46,666 bases of DNA from UMGS172 sp045546555 (GTDB taxonomy: Bacteria; Bacillota; Clostridia; Oscillospirales; Acutalibacteraceae). The notes beneath the pieces are model-generated. The model ran no database searches. It saw only the letters and a list, made by a program, of their open reading frames with translations, and was not told the DNA's origin. A program made the translations under genes and the position numbers. The stretch lies in assembly GCA_045546555.1 (NCBI GenBank), contig JAZQCY010000122.1, positions 1 through 46,666 on the forward strand, written 5' to 3'. Positions 6,593 through 16,040 of the stretch are shown piece after piece; position 1 is the first letter of the stretch; each line of letters starts with the position of its first letter.

Positions 6593-9500
6593 TTATCCTA
6601 AGCCGTAATACTCCCGCAATCCTTTCTTGGTGCTTCGGTCGACATCCATTTTGTCAATAGCGGCTCTCTTTTCTTTTTTAGAAACGCCGCCCGAACCATC
6701 AGTATCTGCATACTTTTTGCTCTTGGCAAGTTCAGCTAATGCCCATTCGTGAATATCTATCCCCTTACCTTCTAAATATCTGATCTCGGCAAGGAACAGG
6801 TTGAAGTCTATGTCACTTTCGCTGACCCCTTTATCAAGAAACTCTTTTTTCAGCCTGGTGTATCGCTTACTGCTATTTCTCTTGGCCTCATACAACTCGT
6901 CGTACTTGGCATCATCACCGGCTATCATGTCGTCAAGAATTTGCACGCACAACACCTCTTTAATCTTCGAGGCAAACTTCTTTTGGTCTTCCTCGTCAAG
7001 TATCTTGTAGGTCGAATTATCAGACACTTTTTTGACACAGTTGTCCGTTTCATCCTTTACAGCATCGCTTTTTTTAATGGCAGATTTTACGCCGGAAATA
7101 ATGTCATTTTCCTCAACACCGTTTTCAAGCATCATGTCAAACAATTCATCATACGTTTCCTCGTCGCCGTCTTCGACAGCCTCAGCCATTCTTCCATAAT
7201 ACGAAGCATTGCTGCTTTCGCCTGTCCAACCTTCGATAAAAGCATATTTCATGCCAACCGCTGAATTTTGATCGGTGTCAAACAATTCGGATACAAGGTT
7301 TATAATCGATTTTATATCTCTGACAATGTTCTTCACCGGCACACCGAATATGTTGGCTAAGCTTCCTGCAATGGCTTCGATCTTCTCTCCGAAGGCTTTG
7401 CCATCGCTATCCAAAGCATCCAAAGCAGCTATAAGCTCATCGAACATAGTCATGTCTGCACGTTCTACGTCATAGCCTTGAATCAGAGATATAATATCTC
7501 TGACAAACGGTATTAGTCCAAGCGGATTAGCCTCCTGCTTAAAGCTCTCGCTGATTTCCTTAATATACTTCTCCCAAAATGTCTTATCCTCATCGTCATC
7601 CCTCATCGCATATACTAATGATTTCAACAACACATTAACAAGCGTAGAGGTCAGTACAGCTGTACCTGCTTTAGTTGAAAACTTCAAACCAGATCTCCAG
7701 GTGTTCTTATTAAGTGTTTTGCGACACATATCAGCAAGTATGTTATATGTAACAGTAGGCTCGGCCATAAACGATGTAAGCATCTTCATGTAGACACTCT
7801 TGCTACGCATATGTTGTGATTTAACAAGTGTAGAATCGTATACCTGAGTTAGGTTTATAACCTCGGTAAAAATCTTCCCGCACTTTTGCAAAAACTCCTC
7901 ACTATTAACCTTGAGATCGGTAGTGTCTGCCACCCAAGCCTTCACCGCAGTCCATATATGTGACCAAGTGAGCTCATCGGCCTTTGAAGCAAGGAACGAC
8001 AGTTTATCATCTACCTTATCCATAAAGGTCTCCTGTCCCAACAACCATTTCGTGTTGCTTACTCCGAGACCTGTATCAAAACGGCCCATTTGCTTGATCA
8101 ATGCGACCGGAGCATATTTACAACACTGCTCATAGTTCTTGCCAAAACCTTTTACATCCTTCAAACGCATAAAATACTTAGGAGGAATATACACCATCGC
8201 TCTGAACATTGCCGACGGCTGCTGCACCACCACCGACATTGATGCTAAAACCGCACCCTTTTTGTATCTCGAAATCCACACGTCAGCAATGCTGTCATCA
8301 CTTGAATTTCTCACCTTACCGTTTGCATCCTCAATGAACTGCTTAAGATAATCTATGGCATCGGCGCCGAAGGCACGTTCTATCTCCTTTTTAATATTTT
8401 CTGTTGGAGTTCCAATTTCATCGTACAGCGTACAGTTAAATACCTTATTCAGATTTTCAAGCGGAACCGCCATTGCGTTATACATACACATCTTATCTAC
8501 GTGCGCAGCGCAAACTTCAGACAAAGAACTCAATACCAACGGTGTTGCTGCCTTCTTTTGGGTAGTTTTGGTAAAGGATAAATGCTTAAGACGTTCATTG
8601 CCCTTTACAGCGCCGGGTTGAGAATATAAATAATTCTCAGCACTGTTGTAAGGGATGTAATTACTCTCGGTAAACTTTTCGTAACCAAACAATAACATTG
8701 AGGTTTCGTTACCGAGTGCCGCCATATTGTTAGAAAGGTAATTCACCCACGCTTCAGTGTAGTTCTTCTGCTCCTCGTTAAGCAGTTCGCCGACGGACAT
8801 AAGGTCTTTTATAGAAAGTTGCATCGCAGCATTGTCGCACTTATCATGAAAAGCATCCCATATTCTTTTTGTTTTGGACTGTTTCTCATCGTCATCCAAT
8901 TTTGAATCATTGTTTATAGCCTCAAGATCGCTTTTGATTTTTCTCCAATTCGATGAAGATATCGAATCCTCAAGAACAATACCGCCAATGTTCAAATGCT
9001 GTGCGTCCTGCTTGCGGTTGCTCAATTGCCTTTTTACCGTAGCATACAACTGCATAGCCTGCTCGATGGTAAGCTTGATATTGTCACCCCGTTCGGTTTT
9101 AAGCACAACCGTTTCAGCATTCCACTTTGAATAGTTGTACTTCTGTTGGATCTTCTCAACAAAGCTTTTTGCAGCATTAAAATGTAATGCCCATTTGCCT
9201 TGCCCTTCAACAATATCGTTATACAACTTGTAAAAGCCTTCTCCGAGCATCTTAAAGAAATACGGAGGTGTCATATTTCCTGACGTCAGATTTCTCATCC
9301 ATCCGGCAAGTTTGTTACGCATTTCCTTTTGGTCTTTGCAAGCTTTAAGTTCTTTAATGCAAGGCTCCGAAAGATCCTGAAACTTGATTGCTTTTCCTTC
9401 TCTGAAGGTTTCCTCTGCGAGCCTGACCATTTGCATCACGTTATCAGACAAGTTGCTGAGCATCAACACATCATAGGCGTCAAGATCCTGCATAAGCAGT

Positions 9501-12500
9501 CCATTTTCTGACTTTGAAGCTTTATCGTATAAACTATCGATGAATTCCTTTACAGATTCATCGTATGCCATGTTAGGCGTTCCGTTGGAGTCATTCTCGG
9601 CAAACTCGTACTGCTTGGACAGTTCAGCAAGGTTCTGACTAGTCAACCTTCTGCGCTGCCATTTGCCGTCAACCTCGACATTGCCGGTTTTAAATGTATT
9701 AAGGAAAGCTCTAACGACCTCTTTTAAGTGCTCCGGTATATGCTTTACATCGGTATTACCCTCAAGACGTGTGTTAAGACGGTTGTATATACTATGGAAG
9801 TGCTTGAGGTTTTTAGCTCTATCCTCACGGTCAAGGCGTTTCTTTTCCATCTGCTCGTGATATCGGTGGCTGTCGAACTCCTTACCTTCGAGTTGTGCTA
9901 TACGCTTATCGCTAAGTTCAAGCTTTGCACGCAACGACCTGTTATCCTTTTCGATGTGACGTAAACCTCGATATACACGGTATTCTATCTGTTTGGATAT
10001 AACAGCATTATTGAGATTACGTAGCACGGCATCAGCATTGACTGCATTGCCGTCAACACCCTTAAAGCGTGTTGACATCTCCTGAGCCAACCTGGCAGCT
10101 CCGGTAATGTCGTTATCATTAGCCATCTCAAGCAATTCGGTAAGATCTTCCTTAAGTCCATTAACACCGGTTTCATATCTTCCAAACCTCTTGGTCAGTC
10201 TATCCGCACGGTCGTTCACACTCGGCTTCTTCGGTGCAACAAAATCAACCTCTCCGTCCTTGTTAAATCCAAGATAGTGCTTGACATTTTCATCAGGAGT
10301 GGATATAATACTATTGGAAACTGTACCGCTGTTCGCTTCGGGCGTATTGACGGTGGCTTGATCAGCCGTCGGCGTGGCAAGGTTTCCTTTTTTTGTGTTT
10401 ATAAACGCCGTCTGGATAAATAAGTCCATTCTCTTATCGGATACAACTGCAGAGACGGTTGTTCTTTCATTACCGTTTTGAATAAATAAAATAACTGGTT
10501 TACCGTTATATAGTTTTGGGGACAAAACTATATCATCTGCATTTTGAACAACCTGTGGGAATTTCAGATAATCATCAATAGTGATAGCTCTTTGGCCACG
10601 TGGTTCTTCTTTGGTTTGGTCGCCATGATCTTTGTTGATCTTTAGAATTTCATCCGAGGATAGTGAACAATTATAGTTTTCAACATTTATACCGGTGTTC
10701 CTTTTAATCGCATCCGCCAACTCAACCGAGACTGCACCAAAATAAATCTTTTTATCAGCAATTTTCCCCGACAAAGAATCTTCCACAAACTTCTTGAATT
10801 GCGCATCGCTTTCGTAGAGAACTATTCGTTTACTTGTAGCCCAATTATCCTTTTGATGCTGATTATAAGCGTTAAGACCATACTTCACTCCAACATTTGC
10901 GGTGGAGTTCTTTTTATCTTTGGAATCCCAAACACGCTTGAGACGGTCGTTTAGATACTCGAGGTCCTTGGTCAAAGACCGGTCCTGAACGTCGCCACGT
11001 TTCTTGAGTGCTTTCAGCTTGTCCTTGATCCAATCCCATATCCTTTGAAAAAGATTACGGTCGGTCTTGGCAACCTCGGTCAAGGCCTCCATAGATTTAT
11101 CAACATTCTTACCGAACAGTAACCGCTCACCCACGAAGTCGGCAACGATCTCCATTTCGGCCATCTCGACCGTAAAACGCTCTCGTAAGCCTTCAGGTAT
11201 TTCTGTTGAGTTCTTGTATTGCTCGTATTTAAACTGGGTATAAGCCTTGATTGCCTCTTCATAGGTGCCATCAAATGCGGTGTCATTGACCGTCTCTAGA
11301 CTATCATAGCAATACTGTGCAAACGCAGGGCTGTTCTTGAACAGATAATTCTTGAAGCCGTCATACCCCTTTTTCAACTCAAAATGATGCACCAACTCGT
11401 GTTTGAATATTACTGTATACATATCGCTGATAGACATCTTCGGATTCAAGAATATACAATGCGTCTCGAAATTGTAGTACGGGGCTGTAAGCTTCTCATC
11501 CCACCACAATTTAACGCCGAACAGCTTGGCAACACTCTCGGCCTGCATCATTCTGGGGCTTCTATACACGCCTGTAGCAAAGTCAAACGCCTCATCATGA
11601 ACGGTTCTCTCACGCAAGACATCCTTGTCAGGCGCATTAGTAAATCCACCCTGCTCGGACACTCCATATTTATCTGCATCCTCTTTCTGAGCACGTCGCT
11701 TTGAGGCAATCTGTTCATCGTTCAAGAACTCATTGGGAATATACTTGAGAAATTTTCCGTCGGAAGGGTTGATTTTTGCAAACAAATCGGGTATACTAAT
11801 ATCGGAGACAGGTAACAGGCGTGTCCGCATCTCTTGGGATGCCGTATCGCCCACGACGCTTGTCTCTATTTTTGTAAGTGCTACAGCAAGATACAGTCTG
11901 TTATTATTGTCGATATATTGCTTGACTTCAAACTGAACCGGTATGATACTGTCGCCATCACGCATAACGCTAAGCAACACATAAACCTGTTTCAAGCGCG
12001 CGTTTTCCTTATTTGTACCCTTTCCTTTATCGGTGTGAGTTTCAATAAGAACAGCGTTATCAAGTAGCTTTTGTAAATTAGCTGCAGCTTTTGCAAAATC
12101 GGCCTTAGTTCCACCGTACAACGTTTCCTGGGAATTGAGGCTTTTCCTTACACCGCCGGCAGTGAATTCAAACTCAATATCTCCAACAGCAGTCGAGGAG
12201 TACTTTTTAAGGAATCCTAACTCACGGAACTTTTTCAGCAAGGCTTTTTCGACCTTACTTTTTATATTTTTTTTGAGATCTTCAAAATCAAATTCTTCGC
12301 TATATTCGGTGCCCACCTCAACAGGAGTAATAGACTTGTTTCGGAGTATTTCAGCACGCTCAGATTCGGACATGTTTACTGTTATTTCTCGAAACGTTTC
12401 AACAATTTCACCTTCGGCAGAAACGCCGGTCTCCCCAACTTTCTGTACCTCAGCTCGCCGGCTCACTTCGGCCATAATAGCTTCACCTTTGATAACCCCT

Positions 12501-15091
12501 TCAGAGTCTGCAAGTCCTGCGGACTCTAAATTTTTGTAATACTGCGATTGAGGATCGATGCCGATATCAGCCGCTTTAACACCGTTGCCACCCTGAGCGA
12601 TCTGTGAAGCTTTAACCAAAACATTCTGAGGTAGATCAGCCAACAACTGACCTTGATGCGTATTAAGGTCAGTATACGCTTCTTCCATTCGTCCCAATAG
12701 CGAAGATGTCAGTTCCTCTTGAATAAAGCTTGTGTCATTTTCACCGATTGGTGTAATTTCCTTATATCGATCGGCAGCATATTCCCTGGCAACGTTTTGA
12801 AGCACATAATCACGATCCATACTGACAACATTCTTGAATGTTTCCTTTACCTCGTCAACAGTTTTTGCATTAGAAAATCTTGACTGAATATCACTGACCA
12901 AAGCATTATAAAGCCGGCCAAGATTTTTATCTGATATGTTATCGGCAGTGTTGTGCTTAAGAATGCCTTTGATGGTTGAATTGTCTTTAATTGATTCAGC
13001 GTATTTGAATAGTCCTGAAACTCTATCTTCATCCTTTTTAAGATCAGCGCCAAGACTAATATTAGCTTTGGTGTTGGAATAAAGTGCTCCCCCACCGAAC
13101 ACAGCCGCTCCGGCACCGCCTGAAGCAAATCCGCCGACTGCAGCCCATATAACATCGTATAGGCTTTCAGATAACGCCTGGCTATGTGCATCCTCAAGGC
13201 TCATACCGCCATCGACCAATTCCTTAACACGCAGATTATATGTCGACTTCTCGTCCATGATCATCTTGTCAAAGACCTTGTTGGACATCTCGGTCAGAAC
13301 CTCTTCGGAGGCTTCAATTCCTGCCTGCTTCACAGTGTTCTTGAAATATGCTTTAGCGGAATCGACCGCTGCGGAGTTTTTAAGCAGTTTATCAATTGAT
13401 ACGTACTCGAAAACCATCTCGGCAAGACCCGCGGCAACGCCTCCCCAGAACACCTGATCTGTCGTGCCTCCGCGGTCATATATATCCTCTGCCGCATCAG
13501 CAGATGCACCCAAACCGGCAACGACCGAATACGCAGTTCCAAAAGCCTTACCGCCAACGATGCTGTCAACCGTTGACATACCGATGTTGTAAGCCTCTGC
13601 AAGCACATTGCGACCACCAATCTCCCAGTCGGAAGATTCCGCAATTCCTTTAGCTGTTTCGCTTCTTATAGCATTGGTTCCGATTCTCAGATGATTGGCC
13701 TGTGAGTACGGATTAACCTTGCCCTCGGTAATACGGTCCGATATATTATCCACCGCACCGAATACCCCGCCGATCATTTTCATAGGGATAGAAACGACGT
13801 TAAGGCCGATCTTGGCACCAACACCCAGCTCGGCAATCTTGCCCTCAAGCTTTGCTTGATATCTCTGACCGAATTGAGGCTCAAGCAAAGATAAATACTC
13901 CAAAGCTCTTTCTTTGCCTTCACGCACAAGTGTGTATTGATATGTAAGCTTCTCGTCCTCGGTGATCTGGTCCCAATGATAATCCTTGGCATGGAACATC
14001 ATATCACCGATATACTTCCCTATGGATGAGCTTTGATGGTACTGACCGTCAAGATCCTTGTTATCAAGATAGAAACCCAAAGGGTCTTCTATTTCAGGAA
14101 TATTACGGTAATATTCCTCTTTGGCCTCACCGTCAGCCATACTGTCATATTTCTCAAAAAACGAAACCAACTCATCACCCGTCGGATTATCAATGTATTT
14201 TGAATAGTTCGATTTAAACACAGCCATATTGTCAGAGCCAAGCTTATTGGGCATTTCGGTAAATTCAGCCAGCTTTGAATTGGCTTGAAGCGTAGCTTTT
14301 GCAGTTTCAAGGTAAGACAGCCGCTCTTCCAATTCCTTTTCCTTGTCTGATTTGGTGCGAGTGACATTCTTTTGATCGAAATTGGTAGCGCTCGAGTTTT
14401 TAACATTCTTAAGTTGTTCTGACACGTTGCTAATCTGCGTGTCAATGTCAGATATTGCTTTGTCGTAGCTTTTCTTATCGGAATACTGCGTATTGTACAT
14501 CAGTCCGTTCAGTATATTGAGCTGGCGCTGATATGTCGCAGCTTCTTCGGGAGTCCTATGGTCGACTATTGTCTGCAGTCTCACGCTGTCTTCCTTCATC
14601 TGATCGTAGGTCGCCCCCGAATATTTGGATTTAAACAAAGCGTCATTATAATCGTCCTCGGTAGCATATTTCTCCACGATCTTGTAGTCGCTCTTCCTCG
14701 CTCTTTTATCCTGGTCAATATTAAGCTTTACGTTGGTTGCCAACTCCTGCAGTTGGTCACGTACCGACGGTTCTAAAAGGCTGCCATTAAGCTGCGCATA
14801 GGTTTCTATTTTTTCTGCACGTGATTTTAGGTCACCGCCTGCAGTATCAATAGAATTATATCTGTCTTTAATACTCTTATATGATTTATTGTTTTGGTAT
14901 TCATTGAGCTCACGAATATACTTGTTGGAATCAGCAATAAAGGACTGAATATAATTACTGTCAACACCAAACGTATAAGCACCGCTTTTGATGCTTTGCT
15001 TGACCTTTTCAGCCTTGCTCAGGGTCGGTGTGGGAGCTTTATATTCACCGCTTTTTATTTTAGCTTTCAATTCGGACGGGGTCATCGCCAT
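6593..15091 (-). CDS. Giant virion-associated polyvalent protein (2832 aa) with metallopeptidase and nuclease-like domains
   Basis: This single gene takes up about 23% of the prophage. The N-terminal 500 residues are helical. Two hydrophobic, Gly/Ala-rich segments follow (about 518-565 and 646-674), as in internal virion proteins that cross the host membrane. At about 955-1090 lies a stretch like the large-polyvalent-protein domain LPD3; at 1231-1235 HELVH with flanking EL is a zinc metallopeptidase site; about 1400-1565 resembles the phage Barnase-EndoU-ColicinE5/D-RelE (PBECR) nuclease families. Long helical segments with another hydrophobic part (about 2478-2500) follow, and the C-terminus holds an EF-hand-like loop (DTDGSGGVSKKE, about 2798). 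Phages with such proteins are thought to eject them with the DNA. Domain names rest on pattern recognition. Confidence 0.8.
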   Translation of the reverse strand: MAMTPSELKAKIKSGEYKAPTPTLSKAEKVKQSIKSGAYTFGVDSNYIQSFIADSNKYIRELNEYQNNKSYKSIKDRYNSIDTAGGDLKSRAEKIETYAQLNGSLLEPSVRDQLQELATNVKLNIDQDKRARKSDYKIVEKYATEDDYNDALFKSKYSGATYDQMKEDSVRLQTIVDHRTPEEAATYQRQLNILNGLMYNTQYSDKKSYDKAISDIDTQISNVSEQLKNVKNSSATNFDQKNVTRTKSDKEKELEERLSYLETAKATLQANSKLAEFTEMPNKLGSDNMAVFKSNYSKYIDNPTGDELVSFFEKYDSMADGEAKEEYYRNIPEIEDPLGFYLDNKDLDGQYHQSSSIGKYIGDMMFHAKDYHWDQITEDEKLTYQYTLVREGKERALEYLSLLEPQFGQRYQAKLEGKIAELGVGAKIGLNVVSIPMKMIGGVFGAVDNISDRITEGKVNPYSQANHLRIGTNAIRSETAKGIAESSDWEIGGRNVLAEAYNIGMSTVDSIVGGKAFGTAYSVVAGLGASADAAEDIYDRGGTTDQVFWGGVAAGLAEMVFEYVSIDKLLKNSAAVDSAKAYFKNTVKQAGIEASEEVLTEMSNKVFDKMIMDEKSTYNLRVKELVDGGMSLEDAHSQALSESLYDVIWAAVGGFASGGAGAAVFGGGALYSNTKANISLGADLKKDEDRVSGLFKYAESIKDNSTIKGILKHNTADNISDKNLGRLYNALVSDIQSRFSNAKTVDEVKETFKNVVSMDRDYVLQNVAREYAADRYKEITPIGENDTSFIQEELTSSLLGRMEEAYTDLNTHQGQLLADLPQNVLVKASQIAQGGNGVKAADIGIDPQSQYYKNLESAGLADSEGVIKGEAIMAEVSRRAEVQKVGETGVSAEGEIVETFREITVNMSESERAEILRNKSITPVEVGTEYSEEFDFEDLKKNIKSKVEKALLKKFRELGFLKKYSSTAVGDIEFEFTAGGVRKSLNSQETLYGGTKADFAKAAANLQKLLDNAVLIETHTDKGKGTNKENARLKQVYVLLSVMRDGDSIIPVQFEVKQYIDNNNRLYLAVALTKIETSVVGDTASQEMRTRLLPVSDISIPDLFAKINPSDGKFLKYIPNEFLNDEQIASKRRAQKEDADKYGVSEQGGFTNAPDKDVLRERTVHDEAFDFATGVYRSPRMMQAESVAKLFGVKLWWDEKLTAPYYNFETHCIFLNPKMSISDMYTVIFKHELVHHFELKKGYDGFKNYLFKNSPAFAQYCYDSLETVNDTAFDGTYEEAIKAYTQFKYEQYKNSTEIPEGLRERFTVEMAEMEIVADFVGERLLFGKNVDKSMEALTEVAKTDRNLFQRIWDWIKDKLKALKKRGDVQDRSLTKDLEYLNDRLKRVWDSKDKKNSTANVGVKYGLNAYNQHQKDNWATSKRIVLYESDAQFKKFVEDSLSGKIADKKIYFGAVSVELADAIKRNTGINVENYNCSLSSDEILKINKDHGDQTKEEPRGQRAITIDDYLKFPQVVQNADDIVLSPKLYNGKPVILFIQNGNERTTVSAVVSDKRMDLFIQTAFINTKKGNLATPTADQATVNTPEANSGTVSNSIISTPDENVKHYLGFNKDGEVDFVAPKKPSVNDRADRLTKRFGRYETGVNGLKEDLTELLEMANDNDITGAARLAQEMSTRFKGVDGNAVNADAVLRNLNNAVISKQIEYRVYRGLRHIEKDNRSLRAKLELSDKRIAQLEGKEFDSHRYHEQMEKKRLDREDRAKNLKHFHSIYNRLNTRLEGNTDVKHIPEHLKEVVRAFLNTFKTGNVEVDGKWQRRRLTSQNLAELSKQYEFAENDSNGTPNMAYDESVKEFIDSLYDKASKSENGLLMQDLDAYDVLMLSNLSDNVMQMVRLAEETFREGKAIKFQDLSEPCIKELKACKDQKEMRNKLAGWMRNLTSGNMTPPYFFKMLGEGFYKLYNDIVEGQGKWALHFNAAKSFVEKIQQKYNYSKWNAETVVLKTERGDNIKLTIEQAMQLYATVKRQLSNRKQDAQHLNIGGIVLEDSISSSNWRKIKSDLEAINNDSKLDDDEKQSKTKRIWDAFHDKCDNAAMQLSIKDLMSVGELLNEEQKNYTEAWVNYLSNNMAALGNETSMLLFGYEKFTESNYIPYNSAENYLYSQPGAVKGNERLKHLSFTKTTQKKAATPLVLSSLSEVCAAHVDKMCMYNAMAVPLENLNKVFNCTLYDEIGTPTENIKKEIERAFGADAIDYLKQFIEDANGKVRNSSDDSIADVWISRYKKGAVLASMSVVVQQPSAMFRAMVYIPPKYFMRLKDVKGFGKNYEQCCKYAPVALIKQMGRFDTGLGVSNTKWLLGQETFMDKVDDKLSFLASKADELTWSHIWTAVKAWVADTTDLKVNSEEFLQKCGKIFTEVINLTQVYDSTLVKSQHMRSKSVYMKMLTSFMAEPTVTYNILADMCRKTLNKNTWRSGLKFSTKAGTAVLTSTLVNVLLKSLVYAMRDDDEDKTFWEKYIKEISESFKQEANPLGLIPFVRDIISLIQGYDVERADMTMFDELIAALDALDSDGKAFGEKIEAIAGSLANIFGVPVKNIVRDIKSIINLVSELFDTDQNSAVGMKYAFIEGWTGESSNASYYGRMAEAVEDGDEETYDELFDMMLENGVEENDIISGVKSAIKKSDAVKDETDNCVKKVSDNSTYKILDEEDQKKFASKIKEVLCVQILDDMIAGDDAKYDELYEAKRNSSKRYTRLKKEFLDKGVSESDIDFNLFLAEIRYLEGKGIDIHEWALAELAKSKKYADTDGSGGVSKKEKRAAIDKMDVDRSTKKGLREYYGLG

Positions 15092-15107
15092 ATTACTTCT
15101 CCTTTAC

Positions 15108-16040
15108 TCAAATGATCTGATAGTACATATATAATTCCGCGGCTTCAGGTTCGGTTATTTGATTCTTTTCCAAAGCCTCATCAATTGCTTCTTCCACAAT
15201 TGAAGCATAGTAATATCTCTCTTCAATGCTTTCGCCGAAGGTTCTAAGGTTAAAACCAACCTTTTTATCGATTGCTTTTTTCATCTGATCAACTCGGTCA
15301 ACCTTTGGATCGAAGTATATGTACCCATATTTACCATTTACGTCCAACCCAACATTTTTAAGAACATTGTAATCATTGTCATCGAGGCCGTAGTTAACAG
15401 CATAGTTGTTAACCAAAGCCCACTTGTCATCATCACCGTAATCACCTGATGTGATCTTGTCCAGAAGACTTGTTCTTGCCGAAGCCTTAGCTTTGGTACT
15501 TTCGCTGATAGCGTTTGCTGCTTTAGTCTGTGCATCGAGGTCAGCTTTATACCTTGCGGTCTCCTCTTCCAACTCCTTGTTGTATATGGAAGTTGCCGCA
15601 GAGCGATCGCTATCGGCATAACTTCTCTCAAGGCTCGCAAGGTCAGACTTTCGATTCTGTTCAATACCCGAAATTTCTTGCGCCACCGCCAGAGATAATG
15701 CCTCCATGCCAGCCTGCTGTTGACGTCGGATCTTAGCCTGGTTATTCGCATGACTAAGTTGAACCGCCGTCATCTGTGTCCTACTCAGACCGGAATTCGT
15801 ATCACCGGTGTTTGTAAGATCTCTCAGTATCATATGCTCGTTAATACGCCTTTGAACTGCGTTTTCATCCAACAGGCTTTCATACGATTGTTCTATTGCT
15901 TTCTTTTCGGGTTCAAAAGCATCTTTAACGCTTTGAACCTGCGTATCATACATACTGTCGATAAGCTTCTTATCCGCCTCAAGCTTTGGGGCGGATAATT
16001 TTGCTTGTTCTTTTAAAATATCTTCATACTTCCTGCTCAT
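15108..16040 (-). CDS. Coiled-coil virion protein, probable internal or tail-associated protein
   Basis: The product is 310 aa and almost entirely helical up to residue 190, with long heptad-like stretches (LSAPKLEADKKLIDSMYDTQVQSV..., EQNRKSDLASLERSYADSD). A mixed C-terminal part (about 200-310) has KYGYIYFDPKVDRVDQMKKAID. I do not recognise a family. Its ATG overlaps the stop codon of the 771-aa gene (ATGA), with the ribosome site inside that gene, and it is followed after 16 bases by the giant gene; these three are surely co-expressed. A role as an internal virion or ejection protein is inferred from position. Confidence 0.7.
   Translation of the reverse strand: MSRKYEDILKEQAKLSAPKLEADKKLIDSMYDTQVQSVKDAFEPEKKAIEQSYESLLDENAVQRRINEHMILRDLTNTGDTNSGLSRTQMTAVQLSHANNQAKIRRQQQAGMEALSLAVAQEISGIEQNRKSDLASLERSYADSDRSAATSIYNKELEEETARYKADLDAQTKAANAISESTKAKASARTSLLDKITSGDYGDDDKWALVNNYAVNYGLDDNDYNVLKNVGLDVNGKYGYIYFDPKVDRVDQMKKAIDKKVGFNLRTFGESIEERYYYASIVEEAIDEALEKNQITEPEAAELYMYYQII

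Noticed and set aside
12135..12539. 134-aa + strand ORF inside the giant gene
   Set aside because: Antisense shadow of the 2832-aa gene with low-complexity Ser-rich translation and no start signal.
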